Source: JAGQSZ01 sp049647585
GTDB taxonomy: Bacteria > Actinomycetota > Acidimicrobiia > Acidimicrobiales > Microtrichaceae
Assembly: GCA_049647585.1 (NCBI GenBank)
Contig: JBARXY010000001.1
Location: 1-64,000 of the forward strand
DNA: 64,000 nucleotides
Reading direction: 5' to 3'
The notes below the pieces were generated by a model. That model did no database searches. It saw only the letters and a list, made by a program, of their open reading frames with translations, and was not told where the DNA came from. Positions 7,848 to 16,600 of this stretch are shown in pieces. Position numbers and translations under genes: made by a program. Each line of letters starts with the position of its first letter. Position 1 is the first letter of the stretch.

Positions 7848-9500
7848 TTGCGAAACGAATCCAAGTTGACGCGCGCAAGCAGGGCGACCGGGGGAACCGC
7901 CACCCGAAATTGCGATTTCCGGAGTAGCGAGGACGGGCTAGGGGATCGGGGACGCGGAGCCGACCGGCAAGGAACCAATCAGCGCGGCAGGAGTCGAAAC
8001 AGTCGCATCTTGATCGTCGCCGCAACAGCTCTGCTCCTTGTCATCGCAACGAGTTGTGACCCGCCGATTGCCGGTCCACCTCCGGGTGCCAATCCCGATG
8101 GACTCGCACCCAATCTCGTCGTGGGCGGTTTCGACATCACCTGGCACGAGACCTCCGACGGGATGATCAACGGCTACGAGCTCCAGGTTCAGACGAACGA
8201 GCTGCCATGGACCGACATTCCTACAATTGCCGGTGCTCCGCATGCAGTGTTCACCGACGTGAGCCCGGGAGTCACCTATCACTTCCGGGTCCGGTCGGCG
8301 ACGTTGCCGGGGCACGCCGAATCCCAGTTCAGTCGGATCGAGTCACGTGTCTACGTCGAACCGGTACTTCCGATAGTCAGGGTCGACACCGCGGACGCCC
8401 AACCGATCAACGACAAGATCAACTACGTCGATGCGACGATGCACATCGACCCGAACGGCTCACAGTTCCCCTCCTATTCGGGCGATCTGAGAATTCGCGG
8501 GAGGGGTAACTCGACCTGGCTGCTGCCCAAGAAGCCCTACAAGGTGAAGCTGGACAACAAGAGCCCTCTGATGGGTATGGCTTCCAGCAAGGACTGGGCT
8601 TTGCTCGCGAACGCCCTGGACCGTTCGCAGCTGCGGACGTATGCCGCAGGTGAACTCTCCCGGTCGACGGACCTGGCATGGACTCCGACATTCCGTCACG
8701 TCGAATTGATCCTCAACGGCGAGTACATGGGCGTCTTCCAGCTCGCCGAGACCGTCAAGCCCGCTTCCAAACGGGTCGACATCGATGAACTCGAACCCGA
8801 GGACAGCAGCGGCGAGAACCTTACGGGCGGTTACCTGGTCGAAATCGACGAGCGGCTTGAGGAGAACCTGGAGCCGGGTTGGAGGACGCCACGCGGCGTT
8901 CCCGTCGTGATCAAGGAACCCGATCCCGCGACGCCGGAGCAGTTCTCCTACATCGGTAGTTTCGTGAACACCTTCGAAGCGGCCCTGTTCTCGAACCAAT
9001 ACGCGGACCCGGTGAACGGCTATGCGAAGTACCTGGATGTCGATTCCTTCATCGACTACTGGGCGGTTCAGGAAGTCACCCGCAACACCGACGCGTTCTG
9101 GTCGAGCACCTTCTTCTACAAGAAGCGTGGCGACGACAAGCTCCATTCGGGTCCGATCTGGGACTTCGACCAATCCCTCGGCACGACCAAGTCTGTGATC
9201 CCCTCCACGACCGACGGGTGGTACGCCAGGACCAAGGGATTCTGGCCCGATCGGCTATTCACCGACCCCGCCTTCCTACAGAAGGCCGCCGACCGTTGGG
9301 CTCAGCTCGAGCCCACATTCGCCCAGCTACCCGCACAATTGCAGACACTCGGTGCGCAGTTGCGGCCGGCGATCGACAACGACGCGGCCCGGTGGAACTA
9401 CGCACTCGAAGAGTCAGACACGCCGCAGTACGTCGCGGACTTCCTGTCCGACAGGATCAATTGGATCTCCAACGCTCTCGATACGGAGTTGGCCGGCTGA
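7848..9500 (+). CDS. CotH-kinase-family secreted lipoprotein with fibronectin-like domain
   Basis: This 550-residue protein has a hydrophobic segment (ILIVAATALLLVIATSC) ending in a lipobox-like cysteine near residue 70. A fibronectin-III-like domain follows (VVGGFDITWHETSDG to TYHFRVRSA). The rest is a CotH domain: the GDLRIRGRGNSTW start, the KPYKVKLDNKSPL segment, and the diagnostic SGPIWDFDQSLG block near residue 430. Bacillus CotH proteins are protein kinases that phosphorylate spore-coat proteins; catalytic activity here is inferred only. The TTG at 7848 is poorly supported and leaves an unusually long cytoplasmic leader, so the start may be further in. A 5-bp-arm dyad (ATGGG/CCCAT) lies at 7796-7810 upstream. 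Confidence 0.8.
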   Translation: MRNESKLTRASRATGGTATRNCDFRSSEDGLGDRGRGADRQGTNQRGRSRNSRILIVAATALLLVIATSCDPPIAGPPPGANPDGLAPNLVVGGFDITWHETSDGMINGYELQVQTNELPWTDIPTIAGAPHAVFTDVSPGVTYHFRVRSATLPGHAESQFSRIESRVYVEPVLPIVRVDTADAQPINDKINYVDATMHIDPNGSQFPSYSGDLRIRGRGNSTWLLPKKPYKVKLDNKSPLMGMASSKDWALLANALDRSQLRTYAAGELSRSTDLAWTPTFRHVELILNGEYMGVFQLAETVKPASKRVDIDELEPEDSSGENLTGGYLVEIDERLEENLEPGWRTPRGVPVVIKEPDPATPEQFSYIGSFVNTFEAALFSNQYADPVNGYAKYLDVDSFIDYWAVQEVTRNTDAFWSSTFFYKKRGDDKLHSGPIWDFDQSLGTTKSVIPSTTDGWYARTKGFWPDRLFTDPAFLQKAADRWAQLEPTFAQLPAQLQTLGAQLRPAIDNDAARWNYALEESDTPQYVADFLSDRINWISNALDTELAG

Positions 9501-9560
9501 GTCCTCGGCCGGCCGGCCGAAGAGCCAGGCGCGTCCGAACAGCCGGGCGCGCCCGCCGCG

Positions 9561-10970
9561 TCAGTAGCGGGCGCGGTACTGGGCCCTGGCTCCGACAGCA
9601 TCCTTGTTGAGCCGCTTCGCCAGATGTAGGCCCTCGAGGACCAGTTCTGTCGCCGACGCGACTGCCGCCGGGGTCTGGTCACCTGCGGTCAGTTCGTTCA
9701 CCACCGTTGCGAGTTCGGGTAGCTCCTCGATCAGCGCAACGTAGGACGCGGACGGCACATCCTCGCCGGTCTCGATCGGACCGTGGTCCTCGATCGCAGT
9801 GACGGCTTTGACGAGTCCGGCGGGGTCGATCCGCTCCTTGAAGACCGTCAACACGGCGCTGCGGATCAGGTGATCCAGGATCTGGCCGTCCCTACCCTCC
9901 TCAAGGGTTTCGATCTCGACCTTCCCGGCCGTCGACGCGGGGAGCGCTTCGAGGTCACAGATTCGCGGCACCACGACCGACTCCCCAGAGGTCAGCGAGC
10001 GGCGAACGGCGTTGGCGACGAGCACCTCGTAGTTGGAGACCGACAACCGGACCGACACCCCGGAGCGCTGTGAAATATGGGGGCTCTGGCGGGCCAACTG
10101 CGAGATCGTCGCTACAACGTCGACCATGTGGTCGGGCACCGTGACGGTCACTCCCTCGGCGACGAAGGGACGGGCTTCCTGGGCGATGATCGCAACCTCG
10201 GTTTCGACGTCGAGGGGATAGTGGGTGCGAACCTGGGAGCCGAAACGGTCCTTCAGAGGAGTGATCAGACGCCCACGGTTGGTGTAGTCCTCGGGGTTGG
10301 CGGAGGAAACCAACATGATGTCGAGCGGCAGCCGGATCTTGTATCCACGGATCTGGACGTCGCGCTCTTCGAGCACGTTGAGTAGTCCGACCTGGATCCG
10401 TTCGGCCAAGTCCGGAAGCTCGTTGATTGCGAAGATACCTCGGTTGGTCCGGGGAACAAGCCCGTAGTGCAGCGTCAGTTCGTCGGAGAGATAGCGGCCC
10501 TCGGCGACCTTTATTGGGTCGACCTCGCCGATCAGGTCCGCAATCGCGGTGTCGGGTGTGGCGAGCTTCTCGCCGAAGCGGGCGCTCCGGTGCACCCAGG
10601 CGATCGGGGTCTCGTCACCGAGTTCGGCGACCAACGACCTGGCATAGGACGAGACCGGGGCGTAGGGATCGTCGTTGATCTCGGAACCCTCGATGATCGG
10701 CATCCACTCGTCGAGCAAGTCGACCAACGACCGGATGATTCGCGTCTTGGCCTGACCACGTTCCCCGAGGAAGATGATGTCGTGTCCCGCCAGAAGCGCG
10801 TTCTGTAGCTGGGGGAAGACGGTGTCCTCGTAGCCGAGAACCTCGGGGAACAGAGCCTCACCGGAGGCGATCTTCGCCACGACGTTCCGTCGGATCTCGG
10901 ACTTGACCGATTCGGACTTCCACCCCGAGGTCCGCAGTTCTCCCAGTGAATTCACGCTCGGTTGTGCCAT
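9561..10970 (-). CDS. MoxR/chelatase-I-type AAA+ ATPase, partner of the vWA protein
   Basis: This 469-residue ATPase has a P-loop-like FLGERGQAKTR near residue 68, a FAINELPDLAERIQVGLLNVLEER Walker-B/arm block near 180, and a VSSANPEDYTNRGRLITPLKDRF sensor-1/arginine-finger segment near 220, all typical of the magnesium-chelatase/MoxR clade. The P-loop has Ala where most have Gly before Lys-Thr. The family normally works with a vWA protein as a metal-insertion or protein-remodelling machine; the vWA gene at 5643-7646 has the same orientation. The gene is convergent with the CotH-like gene, and its 5' end lies 21 bases downstream of prmA, so it may be co-transcribed with it. Confidence 0.85.
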   Translation of the reverse strand: MAQPSVNSLGELRTSGWKSESVKSEIRRNVVAKIASGEALFPEVLGYEDTVFPQLQNALLAGHDIIFLGERGQAKTRIIRSLVDLLDEWMPIIEGSEINDDPYAPVSSYARSLVAELGDETPIAWVHRSARFGEKLATPDTAIADLIGEVDPIKVAEGRYLSDELTLHYGLVPRTNRGIFAINELPDLAERIQVGLLNVLEERDVQIRGYKIRLPLDIMLVSSANPEDYTNRGRLITPLKDRFGSQVRTHYPLDVETEVAIIAQEARPFVAEGVTVTVPDHMVDVVATISQLARQSPHISQRSGVSVRLSVSNYEVLVANAVRRSLTSGESVVVPRICDLEALPASTAGKVEIETLEEGRDGQILDHLIRSAVLTVFKERIDPAGLVKAVTAIEDHGPIETGEDVPSASYVALIEELPELATVVNELTAGDQTPAAVASATELVLEGLHLAKRLNKDAVGARAQYRARY

Positions 10971-10991
10971 GTTCGGACCTTACCCGTGCGA

Positions 10992-11927
10992 CTACTCCAC
11001 GGGAGGGCGGGTGAACTCCAGCAACAGCCAGCCGCCCCGGTCCTCGATCCGATCGAGCACCAGGTCCGGCAAGGCCGCAACTGTTCGATCCCGGTGCTCG
11101 ACGAGCACCCCGGATACGACCAGTCGGCCGCCCAGACTCACCCGCTCGACGAGGTCTGCACCTAGTTCCTCGATCACCGGGATGAGGACATTTGCGAGGA
11201 CAAGATCAAACTTTCCAGATACGTCCGCAAGGCGATCAGTCGATGCCGTGACCCGGTCGCCGACTCCATTGACTTCCGCTAGGTCGCGGGTCACGCGGAC
11301 AGCGTCCGGATCAATGTCGATTGCAACGACTTCGCCGGATCCGAGCAACGCCGCTGCCACTCCCAGGACTCCGGTCCCGCAGCCGACATCAAGGACTCTC
11401 GCGCCGGGGGTGACAAGTCGGTCGACCGCCTCGACACACAGCCTGGTGGTCACGTGGGTGCCAGACCCGAACGAGACTCCCGGCTCCATCACCAACTCGA
11501 TCGTGTCCAGTGTGTCTGGGCTCTCGGCACCTGTGGCCGCCGCCCCTGGGCTCCCGGTGTCGTCCGACTCGACGGGACCGTCGGACTCAACTGGGCTGTC
11601 GGCCGGCAACCAGGCGGGGCGGATCACGATCCGCCCGCAGCGGCGGGCCTTGGCGAAGTCACGCCAACCGTTGTTCCATGCCACGTCCGGTTCGAGAGTT
11701 CTGAGCATGAGGGTGGCCTGCTCGTTCAAGCGGTCAATGGCCTCGACATCGAGATCGGCAATGAGCGTGACCGAACCGTCGTGACGAACACGTTCGGCGA
11801 CGGCCGAGGCCCCGGCTGAGAACAGTCGGTCGGCTATCAGGTCGACTTCGGACATCGCGACGTCGATCGCCACGGCGATTCGCACTGGAGCGACCGGAGT
11901 GACCGGGACGACTGGGGTGTCGGACAT
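10992..11927 (-). CDS. prmA: Ribosomal protein L11 methyltransferase family protein
   Basis: This 311-residue protein contains the SAM-binding motif VLDVGCGTGVLGVAAALLG, then AIDIDPDA, and a LANVLIPVI motif matching the catalytic N-x-L of PrmA. The pre-motif EPGVSFGSGTHVTTRLC is also characteristic of PrmA, which trimethylates ribosomal protein L11. An acidic Ser/Gly/Ala-rich linker (residues about 113-135) is inserted before the catalytic domain. The ATG at 11927 is chosen, but high third-position GC continues upstream to a GTG at 12053, so a longer N-terminus is possible. Confidence 0.8.
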   Translation of the reverse strand: MSDTPVVPVTPVAPVRIAVAIDVAMSEVDLIADRLFSAGASAVAERVRHDGSVTLIADLDVEAIDRLNEQATLMLRTLEPDVAWNNGWRDFAKARRCGRIVIRPAWLPADSPVESDGPVESDDTGSPGAAATGAESPDTLDTIELVMEPGVSFGSGTHVTTRLCVEAVDRLVTPGARVLDVGCGTGVLGVAAALLGSGEVVAIDIDPDAVRVTRDLAEVNGVGDRVTASTDRLADVSGKFDLVLANVLIPVIEELGADLVERVSLGGRLVVSGVLVEHRDRTVAALPDLVLDRIEDRGGWLLLEFTRPPVE

Positions 11928-12053
11928 GGCCCCAAACGTTAGATCCAGATCGGCGCTCGCCACGACGGACCTGTCGATACGGCGACCGATCTGGAGCGAT
12001 GGAAATCCCCGCACGGCAATGACCGGCCGGTCCAGATCGGCCAGTTCGGGCAC

Positions 12054-12254
12054 ATGCTCGACATCGCGTACCGAGCTCCTCGGGGTCCTGCTCGTGTGAT
12101 CTCGTCGTACAGCGGCACCGTGAGCGCGCTCGATCCCACCGGTGAAGGAAGCCTCGGCCTAGCTGGGTCACTGCCTGATCTACCCGATCTCGATTGGGAT
12201 GACTTCGAACGAGCAAGTGAGCTGGCACGGCGAGATCTTGCCGATTCCCCATGA
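12054..12254 (+). CDS. Small hypothetical protein
   Basis: This is a 66-codon frame (or 52 codons from the GTG at 12096). Its C-terminal half (DLPDLDWDDFERASELARRD) looks like a genuine amphipathic helix rather than random translation. It lies between the divergent prmA and the convergent PIN toxin gene. No ribosome site or known domain was recognised, so it may be spurious. Confidence 0.35.
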   Translation: MLDIAYRAPRGPARVISSYSGTVSALDPTGEGSLGLAGSLPDLPDLDWDDFERASELARRDLADSP

Positions 12255-12294
12255 CGACGCTGGTAGACCTCTGGTACGTGACGCAGACGCGGCG

Positions 12295-12726
12295 TCATCT
12301 AGGTGGACGTTCGATCCGGATGCCCGGGACGTCATCGAAGATGCCGTCGTTCGCGATCAACGGGAGGTCAAGGCGCATGGCGGTCGCTGCCACCCAGCGG
12401 TCGGCATCGTGGATCTTCTGAGCCAAGGGGTGGCCTGCACGATGGCAGGTGACCCGTAGCTGCACATACGCTTCAATCAGCTCAGGTCCCGAGTCGACGA
12501 CCTCGGCAGCCGAGAGGCGGGACTCCATTCGTCGGAGCCGACTGGCACCCCAGCCGCGAAGCTGGGCACCGAAGCGGATCTCCGCCGCGGTTTGAAACGA
12601 GATGAACGTCGGACGTCCGAGCGTCAGCTGACGGAAGCGGGCCGCAAGGAGTGAGTCGGGGATCAGGTCAGCGCTGAACACATCAGTGTCGACCACCGCA
12701 GGGCCGCGCCCGCCGACCGTGTTCAC
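12295..12726 (-). CDS. PIN-domain ribonuclease toxin (VapC-like)
   Basis: This 143-residue protein starts at a GTG inside the antitoxin stop (GTGA overlap). The acidic residues of the PIN active site are visible: Asp in VVDTDVFSADL near the N-terminus, Glu in AAEIRFGA, Asp in KIHDADRWVAATA, and Asp in LIANDGIFDDV. These domains cut RNA and usually act as toxins neutralised by the product of the gene just upstream, as here. The target RNA is unknown. Confidence 0.82.
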   Translation of the reverse strand: MNTVGGRGPAVVDTDVFSADLIPDSLLAARFRQLTLGRPTFISFQTAAEIRFGAQLRGWGASRLRRMESRLSAAEVVDSGPELIEAYVQLRVTCHRAGHPLAQKIHDADRWVAATAMRLDLPLIANDGIFDDVPGIRIERPPR

Positions 12727-12887
12727 GAACGAACGGCTTCGAGGAAGGCTTCACCCTCCTCGGGCGTGAGGTCCTCGATCACGAACTCCTCAGGGGGAGG
12801 CATCGGCTTGACGCGGCGAAGGAGCTCCTCGACGGGGAGCTCGCGGTGTGACTGCTTCGGAGCGGGGGTTGCCGGATCAGTGGACAT
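12723..12887 (-). CDS. Small antitoxin-like protein paired with the PIN toxin
   Basis: This 54-residue acidic protein (MSTDPATPAPKQ to EAFLEAVRS) is encoded immediately upstream of the PIN gene with a 4-bp overlap, the usual antitoxin-toxin order. The ATG at 12887 gives a compact product; a longer frame upstream runs into the divergent SRPBCC gene. I see no obvious ribbon-helix-helix or AbrB DNA-binding motif. The C-terminal EEGEAFLEAV helix could thread into the toxin groove. The antitoxin role rests on position. Confidence 0.65.
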   Translation of the reverse strand: MSTDPATPAPKQSHRELPVEELLRRVKPMPPPEEFVIEDLTPEEGEAFLEAVRS

Positions 12888-13039
12888 CTCAGGTTGAAGG
12901 CTACCGGTCACTTGTGTGCCTGTCACCGGTGTCGCCCCGTCGCGCTGCCTGCTTTGCAAGCACAGGGTCGCGGCCGACCTGATGACACCCGCCGGGTCTG
13001 TCGCCGTGTCACGGCGAAGCGGTCGGTAACGTTCTGCCC

Positions 13040-13549
13040 GTGCGATACCGCGACAGTCCATCTGTTGAAGTCGAGACGAAGGTGTCAGGCGATCCGGCCG
13101 CGATCTGGACCCTTCTCACCGACATCACTCTGTCGTCCCGCTTCTCGTCCGAACTACAAGAGGTCGAGTGGCTCGACGGTGCCAAGGAGGTCGCTGTTGG
13201 GAACCGGTTCAGCGGACGCAACCGCAACGACCAGCGTGGCGAATGGACAACTCAGTGCGAAGTTGTCGAACTCGAGCCGGGTCGCCGTTGGGTCTGGCAG
13301 GTACACGGGGACGAGGGCGTCATGGCCACCTGGGGCTTCGAGCTGGATCCCAGTCGAGACTCCGTCACCGTGCGCCACTGGGGACGTATGGGACCCGACC
13401 CCTCTGGGCTGACTGCGTTCATCGCCACCATGCCCGACCGCGAGGGGAAGATCATCTCGGGACGCATGGGCCAGTGGCGCGAGTCGATGACAGCGACCCT
13501 CGAAGGTCTGAAGCAACTGATCGAGGGACCGGCTGGCGTCGAAAGCTGA
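13040..13549 (+). CDS. SRPBCC / polyketide-cyclase-like protein
   Basis: This 169-residue protein has the START-like pattern. The opening strand VEVETKVSGDPAAIWTLLTDI is followed by central strands (GNRFSGRNRNDQRGEWTTQCEVVELEPGRRWVW). It closes with a long C-terminal helix (QWRESMTATLEGLKQLIE). Such proteins enclose hydrophobic ligands. The start is the GTG at 13040, which puts the first strand at the N-terminus. It stands alone upstream of the sdh genes. Confidence 0.8.
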   Translation: MRYRDSPSVEVETKVSGDPAAIWTLLTDITLSSRFSSELQEVEWLDGAKEVAVGNRFSGRNRNDQRGEWTTQCEVVELEPGRRWVWQVHGDEGVMATWGFELDPSRDSVTVRHWGRMGPDPSGLTAFIATMPDREGKIISGRMGQWRESMTATLEGLKQLIEGPAGVES

Positions 13550-13787
13550 CGATTCGCGACCCAGCCTGCACTTCCAGGACCGGTCGAGGATCAATCGTGG
13601 AGCAGTCGGGCATCACCTCGATCAAGGTCTTCCGGAATCCGCACCGCCGTCGGCCGACAATTCAACTTCGATCGCTGGGACTGCTGCGTGAGCGAGCACC
13701 TCATTGGTCCGACCGTGACGTGTAGCACTAGTTTCAGCTTCGTTCGGTCACATCGCACGAAACTGTCAGCCGGCTCAGGAGAAGCAC

Positions 13788-14537
13788 ATGACCCACGCAA
13801 TGCAGCGCCGCTCGGGAGCGGATGCACCCGAGGTCAACGGCCCGCACCGCAGCCGCAAGCCTTGGCCGGTCGAGTTCTACTCCACCGCAGTCGGCAAAAA
13901 GTGGGTCATGGCACTCACCGGTGTCGGGCTCATGGGCTTCGTCTTCGCCCACATGTTCGGCAACCTCAAGATGTTCATCGGCCGAACTGCGTTCGACGAG
14001 TACGCACACGGACTACGCACCCTGTTCCATCCGATCCTTCCCAACCAGTGGCTGCTCTGGGGCCTGCGAATCGGCCTCATCGTGATGGTCATCTTCCACA
14101 TCCACTCGGCCTACACGCTGACCCGGATGAATCAGCGTGCCCGGCCGATCAAGTACCAGTCGCCCCGTGACTACATCGCGGTCACCTTCGCCTCCCGGAC
14201 GATGCGTTGGACCGGGATCATCATTTTCCTGTTCATCCTGTTCCACCTCGCCGACCTGACATTCGGTTGGGCCAATCCCGACTTCGTGACCGGCGACGCA
14301 TACGACAACCTGGTTCGCAGCTTCGAACGTCCGCTCGTCGCAGTCCTCTATGTGATCTGCAACATCGCTCTGGGCCTGCACCTCTTCCACGGCAGCTGGT
14401 CGATCTTCCAGAGCATGGGCCTCAACAACCCTCGCTACAACGGCGCCCGCCGCGGATTTGCCGCCGCCTTTGCCATCACCGTCGCCGGAATCAACTGCGT
14501 GTTCCCGATTGCCGTGCAGGCCGGCCTGGTCCACTGA
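13788..14537 (+). CDS. sdhC: Succinate dehydrogenase cytochrome b subunit (type B)
   Basis: This 249-residue membrane protein has about five hydrophobic helices (for example WVMALTGVGLMGFVFAHMF and IIIFLFILFHLADLTFG) carrying several histidines placed to bind haem. The single larger anchor without a separate sdhD is the type B, diheme arrangement of Bacillus and many Actinobacteria. It anchors SdhAB and passes electrons to quinone. The start ATG follows CAGGAGAAG. sdhA follows after 100 bases and sdhB after that. The 238-base upstream gap (13550-13787) contains no gene and presumably holds the promoter. Confidence 0.92.
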   Translation: MTHAMQRRSGADAPEVNGPHRSRKPWPVEFYSTAVGKKWVMALTGVGLMGFVFAHMFGNLKMFIGRTAFDEYAHGLRTLFHPILPNQWLLWGLRIGLIVMVIFHIHSAYTLTRMNQRARPIKYQSPRDYIAVTFASRTMRWTGIIIFLFILFHLADLTFGWANPDFVTGDAYDNLVRSFERPLVAVLYVICNIALGLHLFHGSWSIFQSMGLNNPRYNGARRGFAAAFAITVAGINCVFPIAVQAGLVH

Positions 14538-14637
14538 TGACTTCCGGCCACCCGAGTTCCGAAAACCGTCTCCAGACATCCAGTTTCCAAGCGGTCAACC
14601 GCTGTCGAACAACTCTCCACACAGGAGCTATATCCAC

Positions 14638-16566
14638 GTGGCACTGACGCTCGATTCCAAGATCCCCGAGGGCCCACTGGCCGACAAGTGGGACAACCAC
14701 AAGTTCGACCTGAAGCTGGTCAACCCGGCGAACCGTCGCAAGTTCAAGGTCATCGTCGTCGGTTCAGGCCTCGCCGGCGCAGCGGCTGCTGCGTCACTCG
14801 GAGAGGCCGGCTACAACGTCAGCGTCTTCACCTACCACGACTCCCCCCGCCGGGCGCACTCGATCGCCGCCCAGGGCGGAATCAACGCAGCAAAGAACTA
14901 CAAGAACGACGGCGACAGCGTCTACCGCCTGTTCTACGACACGATCAAGGGCGGCGACTACCGCTCACGCGAAGGCAACACATACCGCCTCGCCCAGGTG
15001 TCTGCCAACATCATCGACCAGGCCACGGCCCAGGGTGTCCCCTTCGCCCGTGAGTACGGTGGACTTCTCGACAACCGTTCCTTCGGTGGCGCCCAGGTCG
15101 CCCGGACCTTCTACGCCCGGGGCCAGACCGGTCAGCAGTTGCTGCTCGGCGCCTATCAGGCGCTTGCCCGGCAGATCCACCTTGGCACCGTGACCCTCCA
15201 CAACCGCATGGACATGCAGGACGTCGTCGTCCATGACGGTCGTGCGGTCGGGATTACGACCCGCGACCTGTTGACCGGCGAGGTCAGCTCACATTCCGCC
15301 CATGCGGTTGTGCTCGCAACGGGTGGCTACGGAAACGTCTACTACCTGTCGACCAACGCCAAGAACTGCAACGTCACCGCCACCTGGCGTGCCCACAAGA
15401 AGGGCGCTGCGTTCGCAAACCCGTGCTACACGCAGATCCACCCCACCTGCATTCCTGCCGCAGATGAGTTCCAGTCGAAGCTGACCCTCATGTCGGAGTC
15501 GCTACGCAACGACGGCCGGATCTGGGCACCGAAGTCGGGCGAGGACACCCGCTCCGCAGCTTCGATTCCACCGGAGGAGCGTGACTACTACCTGGAGCGC
15601 AAGTACCCGGCGTTCGGCAACCTGGTCCCCCGCGACGTCGCCTCCCGCAACGCCAAGACCGTCGTCGACGAGGGTCGCGGTGTCGGACCTCTTAAGAACG
15701 GTGTGTTCCTGGACTTCAGCGATGCGATCGGCCGCCTCGGCGCCGAGACCATCAAGGAGCGCTACGGCAACCTCTTCGACATGTACGAGCGGATCACCGG
15801 TGAGGATCCCTACACCGTGCCGATGCGCATCTACCCCGCGACCCACTACACGATGGGCGGACTCTGGGTGGACTACAACCTGCAGACAACCATTCCCGGA
15901 CTGTTCGCACTCGGTGAGGCCAACTTCAGTGACCATGGAGCCAACCGGCTCGGCGCCTCGGCCCTCATGCAGGGTCTGGCCGATGGCTACTTCGTCGCTC
16001 CCGAGACCATCCCCGGCTATCTCTCCGGGCTGCTCGGGGATCCGCTGGTGGAGACAACCCACCCCGAATTCACCAAGTCACTCGCCGAGACCCAGGACAG
16101 GGTCGACCAGCTGCTGGCCGTCAAGGGAACCCACAGCGTCGATCACTACCACCGTGAACTCGGCAAGGTCGTCTGGGAGAAATGTGGCATGAGCCGCAAC
16201 GCCCCGGACCTGGAATCCGCCCTCGGCGAGATCCCCGAGATCCGCGAGCAGTTCTGGTCCGATGTGAAGGTTCCTGGTTCTGGCAACACGTTCAATCAGT
16301 CGCTCGAGAAGGCTCTCCGGGTCGCGGACTTCATGGAAATGGCCGAGTTGAAGGTCAAGGATGCGTTGCACCGCAGCGAGTCATGCGGCTGTCACTTCCG
16401 TGAGGAGAGCCAGACCGAAGAGGGCGAGGCCCTGCGTGACGACGAGAACTTCTCCTACGTCGCGGCTTGGGAGTACGGCGGTCCGGACATCCAGCGCGAG
16501 GCGATTCTCAACAAGGAACACCTCGAGTTCGAGAGCGTCCATCTTTCACAGCGCAACTACAAGTGA
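14638..16566 (+). CDS. sdhA: Succinate dehydrogenase flavoprotein subunit (type B)
   Basis: This 642-residue protein has the FAD dinucleotide motif VVGSGLAGAAAAASLGEAGY near residue 40, the HSIAAQGGINAA block whose His binds FAD covalently, substrate-site segments (QIHPTCIP, HYTMGG) and the GANRLGASALMQGL motif. It oxidises succinate to fumarate in the TCA cycle at the membrane. The GTG at 14638 follows AGGAG at good spacing. Upstream in-frame codons overlap sdhC and are rejected. Sequence details such as the long NYKNDGDSVYRLFYDT segment fit type B enzymes. Confidence 0.94.
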   Translation: MALTLDSKIPEGPLADKWDNHKFDLKLVNPANRRKFKVIVVGSGLAGAAAAASLGEAGYNVSVFTYHDSPRRAHSIAAQGGINAAKNYKNDGDSVYRLFYDTIKGGDYRSREGNTYRLAQVSANIIDQATAQGVPFAREYGGLLDNRSFGGAQVARTFYARGQTGQQLLLGAYQALARQIHLGTVTLHNRMDMQDVVVHDGRAVGITTRDLLTGEVSSHSAHAVVLATGGYGNVYYLSTNAKNCNVTATWRAHKKGAAFANPCYTQIHPTCIPAADEFQSKLTLMSESLRNDGRIWAPKSGEDTRSAASIPPEERDYYLERKYPAFGNLVPRDVASRNAKTVVDEGRGVGPLKNGVFLDFSDAIGRLGAETIKERYGNLFDMYERITGEDPYTVPMRIYPATHYTMGGLWVDYNLQTTIPGLFALGEANFSDHGANRLGASALMQGLADGYFVAPETIPGYLSGLLGDPLVETTHPEFTKSLAETQDRVDQLLAVKGTHSVDHYHRELGKVVWEKCGMSRNAPDLESALGEIPEIREQFWSDVKVPGSGNTFNQSLEKALRVADFMEMAELKVKDALHRSESCGCHFREESQTEEGEALRDDENFSYVAAWEYGGPDIQREAILNKEHLEFESVHLSQRNYK

Positions 16567-16600
16567 CGACAGAAGTTACGGCAGAGGGAAGTAGATCACA

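Noticed and set aside
12723..13061. A longer antitoxin starting at 13061
   Set aside because: The extension would overlap the start of the divergent SRPBCC gene and reads as low-complexity Arg/Ala sequence.
13550..13787. Small gene or RNA upstream of sdhC
   Set aside because: Open frames there have no ribosome sites and no family features; the region most likely holds only the sdh promoter.
14458..14637. N-terminal extension of SdhA
   Set aside because: These codons lie inside sdhC or the spacer; the GTG at 14638 with AGGAG and the expected type B length fit better.
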